From NCBI GenBank assembly GCA_037176705.1, contig CM073891.1, positions 50,780,571 through 50,844,570 of the forward strand: a stretch of 64,000 nt of DNA, in the 5' to 3' direction. A program made the position numbers and the translations under genes. The stretch comes from Molossus alvarezi (taxonomy: Eukaryota; Chordata; Mammalia; Chiroptera; Molossidae). The stretch's first letter is position 1; each line of letters opens with the position of its first letter. The notes under the pieces were generated by a model. The model saw nothing but the letters and a program-made list of their open reading frames with translations. It was not told the origin of the DNA and did not search any database. This document shows, piece by piece, positions 34,112 to 44,215 of the stretch.

Positions 34112-34366
34112 TGAACATAACAGTGTGAGGAATGGGGTAGTCCCAGAGACGTGGGAGTGGGGTACAGACTGACAATCCCCAGAAGAGTGGGTGGTGGGGG
34201 AGAGATAAAACACAGAACTTATATGCATGTATGCATGAACAATGGACATGGAGAACAAAGCTGGCACAGGGTGGGGAGGGATGCGGAGGGGGGAATTAGT
34301 GGGGGGAAAAGGAGAAACATCTGTAACAAAAAGATGTAAATTAATTAATAAGTAAAAAAAAAAAAA
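34112..34366 (+). other. L1 3' UTR with G-rich tract and poly(A)
   Basis: After the ORF2 stop comes GGTACAGACTGACAATCCCC, ACAGAACTTATATGCATG and a run of G blocks (about 34270-34312) of the kind able to form a G-quadruplex, then ACATCTGTAACAAAAAG and (A)13. The 3' UTRs at 20216-20440, 26176-26368 and 35360-35600 have the same layout. Confidence 0.85.
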
Positions 34367-34385
34367 AGAAACAACCATCAAAATG

Positions 34386-34557
34386 GAAAGGGAACACCAT
34401 GGACAGTTTGGCTCAGAGGTTAAAGCATTGGCCTGTGGTCCAGAGAGACCCGGGTTCGATTCCTGCAAAGGGCATGTACCTCAGTTGCAGTTTTTCCCCA
34501 GCCCTGGTTGGGTCTTGCGGGTGGCAACCACTCAGTGTGTTTCTTTCATGTCTCTCT

Positions 34558-34597
<40 letters not shown>

Positions 34598-34678
34598 AAC
34601 AAAAAATAAAAAAATGTCCTCGGGTGAGATTAAAATAAATGAATAAAAAGTAAAATTAAAAATAAAAAAGAAAGGGAA
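34386..34678 (+). mobile_element. VES-type SINE, long form, inserted in L1; 9-bp duplication
   Basis: GAAAGGGAA at 34386-34394 and 34670-34678 bounds the body at 34395-34669. Head CATGGACAGTTTGGCTCAG, box-B-like GGTTCGATTCCTG, GGGCATGTACCTCAGTTGCAG, a long (CT)n run and TGTCCTCGGGTGAGATTAAA tail. The L1 text resumes after it (CCACTATATGGGAGAGCATAA). Confidence 0.9.
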
Positions 34679-34869
34679 TCCACTATATGGGAGAGCATAA
34701 TTGCCACTGATACATCAGATAAAGGGTTAATTTCCAAAATATATAGATTACTCACACAAATCAACAAAAGGAAGACAAAGAACCCAATTCAAAAATGCGC
34801 AGAGGACCTAAAGAGACACCTCTCCAAACAGGACATACAAATGGCCAAGAGACAAATGAAAAAAATGCT

Positions 34870-35274
34870 CAATGTTAAAACAACAATGTGGTATCACTTC
34901 ACACCTGTCATATGGCCACCGTCAAGAAATCAAACAACAAGTGCTGGCGATGGTGTGGAGAAAAGGGGACCCTAGTACAATGCTGGTGGGAATGCAGACT
35001 GGTGCAGCCACTGTGGAAAATGCTATGGTGTTACCTCAAAAAGTTAAAAATTGAACTGCCATTTGACCCAGTGATCCCACTTCTCGGAATATATCCTAAG
35101 AAGCCTGAAACACCAATCAGAAAAAATATATTTACCCCTATGTTCATAGCAGCACTATTTATAATAGGTAAGATCTGGAAACAGCCCAAGTGTCCATCAG
35201 TACATGAGTGGATAAAAAAAGCAGTGGTGCATGTACACAATGAAGTAAGAATGATCTCTTATCCTTTGAGATGA
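34870..35274 (+). pseudogene. L1 ORF2 C-terminal remnant, Cys-rich region still open
   Basis: The open frame 34888-35274 includes [49 protein letters not shown] and MFIAALFIIGKIWKQPKC. This is the Cys-rich C-terminal part of L1 ORF2, with the Cys-Trp and Lys-Lys positions intact. A deletion then removes the usual TMEYYAAV segment and the frame ends early. Useful as the in-window reference for the stops in the other two copies. Confidence 0.88.
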
Positions 35275-35600
35275 CATGGAGGGACCTGGAAAGTATTATC
35301 CTAGGTGAAATATGCCAAGCAGAGAAAGACAACTATCACATGACTTCACTTACTTCTGGAATATAATGAACTAAACAAATTGATGAACAAAATAGACACA
35401 GAGTCATAGAAACAGGGTACAGACTGACATCCCTCAGAAGGGGTCGTGGGAAGGATAAACCACAGAACTTATATGCATAACTGATGGACATTGACAACAA
35501 AGATGGGGATGGGTGGGAGGGGATAGGGAGGAGGAAGTCCTTCTATCTGTAACAAAAATAAATTAATAAAAACAAAATAAAACAAAACAAACAAACAAAA

Positions 35601-36927
35601 GGTGATTCCAGTAGCTCTTACTAAACATTTCACGAATAAGGTAATATTTACCTGCAATAGAGAAACCACAAACCAAAAACAAAGGAAATTATTTGAAATT
35701 CTCTCGCTCTAGTGATGATTAAAGTGACACATTAGCAAGGACAGAAATAGTCTTATTGTAAGAAAAAGGGAGAAATGTTTGTCAGATCAAATTGTATGTT
35801 TGATATTCAATGCATTTCAAATAAGCTAAACCACAGGCAGAAACAAGAAAATATCAAGAAATGAATTCACTACATACTCTGTTCACCTAGTGTTTCCATT
35901 TATGTAGACAAATCTACTGTGAAATGTAGAACAGAATACATTTCCAAGTTTAATGCAGAATTTTAGATAGCAATACAAAATTTGATAGCAATGAAAAGTT
36001 AAAGTAAACATTTTCAAAAGAGTCTGATTTGCTATGATAGTCATTGTACCACTCAGTGAGGTTTACTTTATTAAAATTCTGCATTTGCCAATTGAATTTT
36101 GACATGTTCCTAAAAATATCATGATTCTATTATGACTACAATTATCATCACTTCTGGGTATTTTAATCTTGTATTTCACTATTTCTAATAATATGGATGG
36201 TTACATAAACCAGAAACATATGAGAGCTCAGAGCTCCAAAAAATACTACAAATCTTAACACAGAGTTATTTACTCCTATTGGGGCTACACTGTAAGCAAA
36301 CTCTAGCTTGGTGGTCTTCAAGAATGGTTTTGGAGCCATCAATTTAGTTTGTAGAACTTGTATAGAATGTTAGCCAGAATTATCAAACTAAAATCTTGAA
36401 GTGTCTAAGCCGAAGTTAGAGTTCCAGAGGCTAATTTGGAAATTAGGGTCTAATGGGACTAATTATACAGTCAGGTCTTTTCTTCCACAGTTACAAAGGC
36501 TCATAGAAAAGGTACTCCAACCACGGAGAAGACGCAAGCTACAATAGAATAGTCTCAGATAATGCAATCAGTTACAATTTCAAGTAAAATAACTAGGGAA
36601 ATAATTTTACCCAATCAATATATATAGATTGTAGTTACACTAGATATTTCTTCAGTGAATCACCCTAATCAAAATGACAACTTAACTCATTGTATAGATT
36701 GTTTAACACTGTAGAACTACTTGCAAGATGGAGCTCAGTTTTAAGGCAGTTATAGTTCAATTATGGTTTAATGTAAAAATTAAATTAATGCTAAAGTAGT
36801 ACTCATATAACTATGATAAAATTGTACAAAAAAGTTGTTTAATTTGCAGAGCAAAAGCTCAAAAGTATAACAACCTAGATAATTTTACTATCATCCCAAA
36901 TGGCAGTGATATCTAAATTTTTTATTT
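35601..36927. other. Unassigned AT-rich sequence
   Basis: No gene or repeat recognised. Confidence 0.5.
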
Positions 36928-37149
36928 CAGTCAGATTGTTTTTTTAAATATTTTTTTCTTTATTGATTTTAGAGAGAGAGAGTAAGGGAGAGGGAGAGAG
37001 AAATAGAAACACCAATGAGAGAGAACAACAATTGGCTGCTACCTGTATGCCCCCTACTGGGGATCGGCCCGTAACCTGGGATGTGTCCTGACCAGGAATC
37101 ATGGGTCAACGCTCAATCACTGAGCCACACTGGCTGGGCCAGTCAGATT
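36928..37149 (-). mobile_element. VES-type SINE with 10-bp duplication
   Basis: CAGTCAGATT at 36928-36937 and 37140-37149 bounds the body 36938-37139. Minus-strand order: head GCCCAGCCAGTGTGGCTCAG, GATTCCTGGTCAGGACACAT, GGGGATC complement, CAATTGTTGTTCTCTC and AAAATCAATAAAG tail. Confidence 0.92.
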
Positions 37150-37321
37150 TTATTAACTTGGCTAAACATTGAATAGAAATATACCACTATTTCCTAGGTG
37201 GATATACTACTTTTAATGGTATAATAAGTAAAGAAAAATGCTTATCATAACTAAGGTTATCTATTGAGAAAGGCAAGTAAAATGGAATAAATCATAACTA
37301 CCCTGTGGACATTTTTGTCAT

Positions 37322-37600
37322 CATGGATTTATTATTCATTCAACAAATAATCATTGAATATTTGATTATTTGAATAATCACTGAACTAATCATTGAATAA
37401 TCATTGTATGTCAGACACTACCAGGCTCTGAGGAATTTGCAATTTATACTGAGAACTGTTTTTTATTTTTTCAGAAAAACACTAGCCTTTGTAAGATTCT
37501 AATCTTTGCACAAGTGTAGGGAGGGTCTGACATAAAGGCGCTAGTCATAAGGTGGAGCACAGCTATAAGGCGAGAGCTTATCCTGTAATGTGCCAAATCA
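37322..37600 (-). repeat. L2 3' end remnant with local duplication
   Basis: ATTATTCATTCAACAAATAA is the reverse of the L2 terminus, followed by TATGTCAGACACTACCAGGC. Between them AATAATCATTGAA-like words are repeated several times (37345-37410), an expansion not in the usual L2 end. Confidence 0.55.
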
Positions 37601-37955
37601 TCTTCACCAAATAGTAACAGTACCAAACGGTCCCTCGTACTATGAATGCTGACATTTCATAATTTTAAGTTCCAGTCCTATAGCAACTTGGAAAGTAATA
37701 CAAAATAAGATTCATGGGTGAATGAATGCTGCAGTAAGACACTGTATTGTTGATCCCAGTGAGACACAACTCTTGTCAGTCTAATTTTACTTTATTTTTT
37801 CTGAATGAAAATGAGAGTAAACAGAAGAAGAAGGGATAGACAGTAGGAAAAAAGCCAGTAGAACATAGGGAAGCTTATCTCTGCTCTACAATAAAAGTGA
37901 AGTACTGGTTCTAAACTAATTATAAATCTATGTTATATGCATATCATCACATGTA

Positions 37956-38260
37956 CAGTTGACCATTGAACAAAACAGAGGTTGTTGTCCCCCATGCAGT
38001 TGAAAACCCATATTTAACTTTTGACTCCCCCAAAACTTAGCTGTCTCTTAGCATCCACCAGGGATTGGCTCCAGGAGCACCCATGGGTATCAAAATCTGC
38101 AGATGCTCAAGTCCCTAATATAAAATGGTATAGATCAATGCATACAGTCAGCACTCTGCCTCTCAACTGTGAACTGAAAACAGTATAGGCATTTATTGAA
38201 AAAAATCCATGTATAAGCGAACATGTGTAGTTCAAACCTGTGTTGTTCAAAGGTCAGCTG
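37956..38260. mobile_element. Tigger-like DNA transposon (non-coding), TA duplication
   Basis: Starts CAGTTGACCATTGAACAA and ends with its inverted copy TTGTTCAAAGGTCAGCTG. TA stands at 37954-37955 and 38261-38262. The interior has TTTGACTCCCCCAAAACTTA and a MER2-like segment GGGATTGGCTCCAGGAGCAC ... AAAATCTGCAGATGCTCAAG. No transposase frame. Terminal words match the pogo/Tigger type as remembered. Confidence 0.72.
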
Positions 38261-38315
38261 TACACACACACAGATACGTATGCATATACATGTATATATA
38301 TATACTGTATATATA

Positions 38316-38500
38316 GGACAAAAGTAGGTTAAATTGCCAACCATCGTTACCTAAAAGATAAGTCATAAGTAAAGATATGAAATAATAATAAGACTATTGT
38401 ATTAAGTAAATAAATAATACAATAATTAATAAATCAATATAATACAAGAATAAACTGTTTTGTGTATTTATAATTGTAAGCCTACTTTTACGCATCATTG
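38316..38500. mobile_element. Mariner-type MITE, longer copy
   Basis: GGACAAAAGTAGGTTAAATT on the left and TTGTAAGCCTACTTTTACGC on the right are inverted repeats. The AT-rich interior includes AATAATACAATAATTAATAA, also found in the copy at 6538-6665. TA follows at 38501-38502. The outer CAGGGT of the left end is lost. Confidence 0.65.
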
Positions 38501-39952
38501 TATTTACATGTATTTTTTAACTCCTGAAAATGATATCAATTCTATTTTCAAAACACTGAAAAAAATTATATTATTTTTTTTCCACATAAGGACTACAAAC
38601 TGGTGGTTTATTACCATGATCCTATCAGATCCACATTCTTTCTAGATTTCTATGGGTGTATAAATAATACATAAGTAGAAAAGTCCTGAACCAAACACAA
38701 CAGAAGTCGGAAGCCTTTCCTGCGGGAAGACACACTATAGCTTGTTATACAGAAACCGTTACTACCCAGAGTATATTTTCTTTACATCAAAATTCTTTGT
38801 TTATTGATAACAACCTCTTTTCAAAAATATTTTTTCTTTGCTATGTCAATTCTAATGCTTTGTTACGGTCAAGGGTCATTTAAGCACGTGCTGGGCTGTG
38901 AAAAATACTGAATAACGCGGTTTTATTTTTTATGTTGAAGATTTTTGTGTTATTATAAAGAAAACTGATCCCTTTCAAAGGTCAATTCTATACCCCATCT
39001 CCTGTCACCCGAATACTCTAAAGAACTGGGTGGAAATAGTTTTTAAAGCACTGGAAGCTTTTCTAAAGTAGAAATTTGGTCTCTCATGGGCAGAAAAATT
39101 TTCACTGACAGTCACATATTTTTATAATGGAGGAATGAAAAAGTGATTATTTTACTGGAGTGCTTTGAGTGTTTTATTTGATTGCCAGAAGACACCGTTG
39201 GTATTTATTTTATTCTCCGTAACCAAATCCATTGAAGTCAAGTTTCTTGTTTAAAAGTTCATTGCTGTTGCTGAGACCAAACATAAATAATGAAGAGAAA
39301 GTACAGCCTAGTAGAAATCCCACGTTCTGCTCTGAAAATACACTTTTGTCACTATTTTCGCATGCGGGAAATGAAGTAAAACACTTAGTGATAAAACACT
39401 TTTATAATCTAAGTGATAGGTGCTGAAATCCAGAGAAACTTATTTAGAGCCAAGTTTCTAAATGATAGTGCATTATTTCTATTAGTCATTAACGCTTTGC
39501 TGATTTATTTAGGATTAGAGAATAATTTGACTTCCCAAAGAAATACATCACCTAACACAAGTGATAGTAAATGACCATTGGCAAAATCTACTCCTCCAAC
39601 TTTCCAGACACCACCATAAAATCTTACTTTTGTCTTATAAATGCAGACAGATTTGTGTTGAAAGAACTTTGTAAAAAAGGAGTTGCCACACGTTTCATGT
39701 GGAAAATCCTATACTATGTCCTGGAGAAAGGCTGGAGCTGAAGTTTAGGGTCTGTATGGGATATTTATACAGGACTGGAAGTCTAAGTCTGAATTTCTAA
39801 GAAAACATTTGAGACAAGTTGACCTCCTTTCTAAAAAAAAATTCTTTAACAATATTCTCTTCTGTTCCTGGTCAAGAGCATCAGAGAGAACGGAAAATCT
39901 GACATTCTCTCTTGTTCATTGCTCCAAATTCTAGCAATAAAATGAAAAGGAA

Positions 39953-39986
<34 letters not shown>

Positions 39987-42900
39987 TATATATCTTTTAT
40001 TAGGGTAGGAAAAATAGACAGTTTTGTCAATAGTCACTCTCGACACACAGAAATTACGTCATTTAAGGGAAGAAAAAAAGAAAAGCCGCCTGGCATTTTA
40101 ATAAGGCTGAACAACTTGAATAGGACATGGTACTAAGAACATAGTTTAAATTGGTATGATTGAATTCACTTATAAATTCACATTGGTGTCTGAAGCCTAT
40201 TTGTGAATTTACCAATTGAATTATAAATCCAATTTTAAACTAATACATATATAATATTTTTTATTCTGTGCATAATATGTAATACATCATACGTATTATG
40301 TATAATATATAATAAGTATATTTTATAAGTTAGTGTTATTAGAATATATAATAGTGTTTATATATCTGTAAACAGTTTGAGTTAAAATTAGTATGTTTTT
40401 ATTGTAATCTAATTTAACATAATGTCTAAAATATAAACAAAAAATATAATAAAAAAATTCTTATTTTATTGATATAGAGAAAATCTTACATGATTTTTGA
40501 TCATCTTTGCAAAAGAGATAAACATATCACTTTAAAACAGAAAGAAGATATCTTTAAATTGCTTCATATTATAAAATATTGCCTAGGGAAGCCTAATACA
40601 CTTTAAAATTTTAATTCAATATTTAATATATTAATAATTAATTAACCAAACATGACATTAGCTATTGAACAATTGCAGAAAATTTCCCAGTGAATTATGA
40701 TAGTAGACCTAATGCGAATATTGTTTGAAAGAGAAATCTAAATGCTTGCCTCTTTTAAATTTATCTTAGTCCATAAATTTTATCATGTAAAATGAGAGAA
40801 TTGTACTATTCATCCAAAAGAAATTAAGATAAATCTCTTCAAGTACAACTTTTAAAAATAAGAAAATTCAATGTAAACTTTTTTGACATATAAAATCCAT
40901 TTGAACAAATTATCTTTTAATATACTAATAAAATTTCTGGATGTGGACGACAAATTTTTATTTCTTGGCCGGGGTGGTATGCACAAGGGATTTGTCTTAC
41001 AATAATTCTTGTGGCCATGCACACAAAACTAAAACACAGTCCTAACTCTTTGTGTGTGCATTTTTCTCTATGTTTTAATTTACAACAGACATAAAAAATC
41101 TTTATATTACTGAAGTTAATGAGTCAAAAGTATTTTGTCATTAGGTATATTTATAAGGTAATCATAAAGTTAAATTTTGAGACCTCAAACTTGATTAAAT
41201 GATTCTTTTTTTTGGGGAGAGGGAGTGATAGGTATAAAATTAGGGAAAGCAAAATTTGAAGTATGCCTAAAACCACAGCTAGCATGCAGTAAACATGTAT
41301 TCATTTATATTAATTATTAATCAAATCAAATCTGGCTTTACATTTAAACAATTTGAGGAGCTTTTTAATAATACTCTTACCTGGGACTAATTCTTTAGAA
41401 AAGAACTAATTGATCTGAAATTGAGTTTGGTCATCTTTCCGAATAATTCTAATGTAACGAGGGAATTAAGAACAACTGTCCTAGCATATGTCAAAAATCT
41501 ACCTTCAATGTGAGTATAGTGATATATCTTCTAGACCATATATAAGCAGTAAATTATATAACATTTATTTTTTTCTACCTTATGATTTCATATTTCCTTT
41601 TAAAAAATATAATTACAGTATAGCAGAAAAGTAAACAAAATAAACTAAGAAAAAACAATAATTATAATAAAGGGAAGAAATGGGATGAAATGCCTAAGTA
41701 TAGTGACTAAAAAGGTTAGATATTTGGATTTTTTTAACCCTGTATCCTAAAATGTGTTAAATATAGACTAAATTGTGCCCCAAATAACTCTGACTGTTGT
41801 TGTTATAGTCATGTTCATAAAACTATTCATATCATACATATTAATGCTTTTCTCTAATATATGGATAGATTTAAGAGATTAGTGTTTAGTTTCTTTAAAA
41901 TAGTCTACTAAATATAAATAAAAAAATTGAAATCTTTTCTCCTAAAATATTCTCTTATAAGTACATGTATAAATATCTTTATTAGATATGGTTACTTTAT
42001 GATTTATGAAAGTAGTTATTCATGAATGAACATATTAATGTATAAGTGATATGGGAAATACTTTTGTCATGGAAATCCTTTCCATTCTTATCTACAAGGT
42101 CCTCCCATTAAAAATAAACAAAGGAATAAAGAAATTCCATCAGATATAAAACCTGTTGCAGTTGATAAATTTCAGGCAGAAGGAGCCTAATCCTCTGTGT
42201 AATTGGATACTGTTAGCTGTTTTACTGCTCTTATCTTCGGGCTCTCTATCTGAGCACAAAATGCATGAGGTGACTAGTCAATTAGTCTTTCCTCTCAAGA
42301 GAACTGGCTTTGGCCATGCGCACAATAAAAGGACTCTATTAACTTAATTTTATCTGCAATTTGTGTACATGACCCAAATCACCTCAAAGTAAATTATAAT
42401 TAGTTGTCTGAACCCATGAAAGAATTAGGACTAGAGTCAGACTTAGGGCCCACAAGGGGGTGGTAGAACTGTGACGGGACTTTGTGCAGCACCTGCCCAC
42501 GCCATGCCCTGCTTAATCAACTGCATCTCCGTGGGGCACTGGAAAGAAGGCTGGACGATCACCAAGAGATGTTTACACAACTGGAACCATTCCATCTCAA
42601 CTCAACTGAAGCAAACAACAGTGAAAGGGTTCTCTATTCCAATCATCCAGCAAAAACAATATGGAGTGGACATCTTGGGAAGTAAATCACCAGGAACATT
42701 AAGACATCAGGAACAGGAGAAGTTAAAAAAAAAAAAAATAGTAGTTTGATTAAGCAGTTTTTCTTGTTTGTCTCTAGTGTTTTCTGTTGGATCCATTTCT
42801 TTCTCGATGTGCTAGGCACAAGAAAGTAAGAAAAAATCATATATAAGTTATAGCAAAATATTTTTCTTTCCTTATTATGTGCTTCATTGAGGGGGGTTCT

Positions 42901-43319
42901 AATTTAATTATTCTCATAGCTTCTTGTAATCTTATATATCTAAACTTTCTAAGCACATGAGCTCCTTAACCTGTACTTTCTACAAAAACATCACATAAAA
43001 TCTGTTGTGAATATCTTTTATAAATAAAATTTAGTTAAAATAAAGATATTAAAATTTTTTTTCAACTCTACTCCTAACATTAAAGTCTATGATATTTTTT
43101 CTCCTTTGGAACTTTATAATTCTTATTATATGCATTTTGTTACAGATTTTTTTTTCTGGACTGAGAATAATGGAAAGATTTCATGTTCAAAGTTATCTGC
43201 TTGGTAAAACTGTACAAAACATAAACAGAAAACAAAGGAAACAAAGGCTGTAATAAAGCAAATTTTATATCCATCATTTCCTCAAAAATGGAAATAAACA
43301 GTTACAATTTACTTCTCTG
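38501..43319. other. Long AT-rich stretch almost free of recognisable repeats
   Basis: No gene is supported. An (AT)n tract lies at 39952-39993, and strong ATAATATA low complexity at 40220-40360. 38690-39480 is less AT-biased and without repeats; it could contain conserved non-coding elements, but that needs an alignment. A poly(A)-tailed patch ends at 42739 and is listed separately. Confidence 0.45.
42470..42739 (+). pseudogene. Possible processed retropseudogene fragment, gene unknown
   Basis: Composition changes at about 42470 from AT-rich to mixed, with overlapping open stretches in two frames (92 and 67 codons), and the segment stops at (A)14 (42726-42739). That is the shape of a 5'-truncated mRNA copy. 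I do not recognise the protein in any frame, and no target duplication was found, so this is a weak call. It could also be an unrecognised repeat. Confidence 0.3.
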
Positions 43320-43580
43320 TGCCGGGTACTGTGCTGTTTTATATGCAACATCTCAGTTAGATATTAAAACATAACAAAGTAAATATATAAATATCAATAT
43401 TAATAATATACTATTATTACTCCCAATTTGGCAGGTGGAAAAGTAAGGGCCTAGAAATGAAGAAATAGAAACTACTTTGCCCAAGGTTATACCATCACTA
43501 AGCATGGGACAGGAGATTGGAAATTGGTATTTTAAAATTCAGAATTTAGTTTTTTAATCATGACTCTACATTGACAATTC
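43320..43580 (-). repeat. MIR (minus strand)
   Basis: TGTGCCGGGTACTGTGCTGT, ATCTCAGTTAGATATTAAAA, CCAATTTGGCAGGTGGAAAA and TTGCCCAAGGTTATACCATC follow the reverse complement of MIR (gtgccaggcactgtgct ... ttgcccaaggtcaca). Confidence 0.7.
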
Positions 43581-43665
43581 TACAAAATTTTGGATATGCA
43601 TTTCAATTTATAGAATAAATGTGATTTAACTACAAAAGAAAAATCTAGGGGGAAAAAACATCGTT

Positions 43666-43806
43666 AAAGATGTAGGACACAGTGCCCTGGCCAGTTTGGC
43701 TCAGCGGTGGGAGTGTTGGCCTGTGGACTGAAGCGTCCTGGGTTCGGTTCCCGCTAGGGGCACGCACCAAAAAAAAAAAAAAAAAAAAAAGATGTAGAAC
43801 ACTGTG
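43666..43806 (+). mobile_element. Head-only SINE with poly(A), 19-bp duplication
   Basis: AAAGATGTAGGACACAGTG (43666-43684) and AAAGATGTAGAACACTGTG (43788-43806) differ at two positions. Between them lies only a VES head (CCCTGGCCAGTTTGGCTCAG, box-B-like GGTTCGGTTCCC, AGGGGCACGCACC) followed at once by an A run of about 20. Same 3' break as at 29176-29308 and 57062-57160. Confidence 0.9.
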
Positions 43807-43969
43807 GAAGGTAAGGAAATATAAGAACAAACACCTGATAAATGTAAATGATAATATGAAACCTCGTGATGAAAAGGAGTCTCTTTTCCAAATAAGAATT
43901 TTCAAAATTCTTATTTAAAAACATGTCAACCAATAGCTTGCATTTGCTATTATATTTTCATATCATATT

Positions 43970-44215
43970 GGAGGGGCAACATAACTTAGTGGTCAAGATT
44001 TTAGGTTTTGGAGTAAGACTACTTGGGTTGACAAGTCATCTCTCCTACCCATAAGTTTTGTCATCTTGAGTAAACTAATTAACCTTTTTAGGCCTCAATT
44101 TCTTCATTAGAAAAATAAAGTGTAACATACTTTTTGAGTTGTTGTGAGATTGAAATGAGTCAATTCATATAAAGCATGTTGAACCTTTCTGGAATATATT
44201 AAGCACTAAATAACA
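43970..44215 (+). repeat. MIR
   Basis: AACATAACTTAGTGGTCAAG, GAGTAAGACTACTTGGGTTG, TCATCTTGAGTAAACTAATT, GGCCTCAATTTCTTCATTAG and GTTGTTGTGAGATTGAAATG give the full order of MIR: tRNA head, core, 3' part. One of the best kept MIRs here. Confidence 0.85.

Larger units (their letters stand above)
30199..34366 (+). mobile_element. LINE-1 with 5' UTR and ORF1 but lacking the middle of ORF2 (HAL1-like design)
   Basis: About 4.2 kb in the order 5' UTR (30199-31459), ORF1 (31460 to about 32400), start of ORF2 (32428 to about 32563), a direct join to the post-RT part of ORF2 (about 32565-34111), 3' UTR and poly(A) (34112-34366). A full L1 is usually over 6 kb. What is missing is most of the endonuclease domain and all of the reverse transcriptase domain, roughly 2 kb. 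ORF1 carries only small frameshifts. No clear target duplication was found because a third L1 abuts the poly(A). If the deletion is shared with other genomic copies, this is a non-autonomous L1 family moved by other L1s. Confidence 0.88.
34367..35600 (+). mobile_element. Third LINE-1 3' end, joined to the poly(A) of the previous L1
   Basis: Begins GAAACAACCATCAAAATGG, an ORF2 position well inside the C-terminal half, directly at the poly(A) of the L1 before it. This suggests a 5'-truncated L1 that inserted into that A-rich tail (an A-rich duplication would be invisible). After the SINE at 34395-34669 it continues to the 3' UTR and an A-rich tail ending about 35600. It is more diverged, but at the two codons that are stops in the other two copies it has TGG (in CTGGCGATGG) and AAG (35101-35103). 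Confidence 0.86.

Noticed and set aside
39952..39993. (AT)n tract as a replication or matrix attachment site
   Set aside because: Simple AT repeat; no further support from sequence alone.
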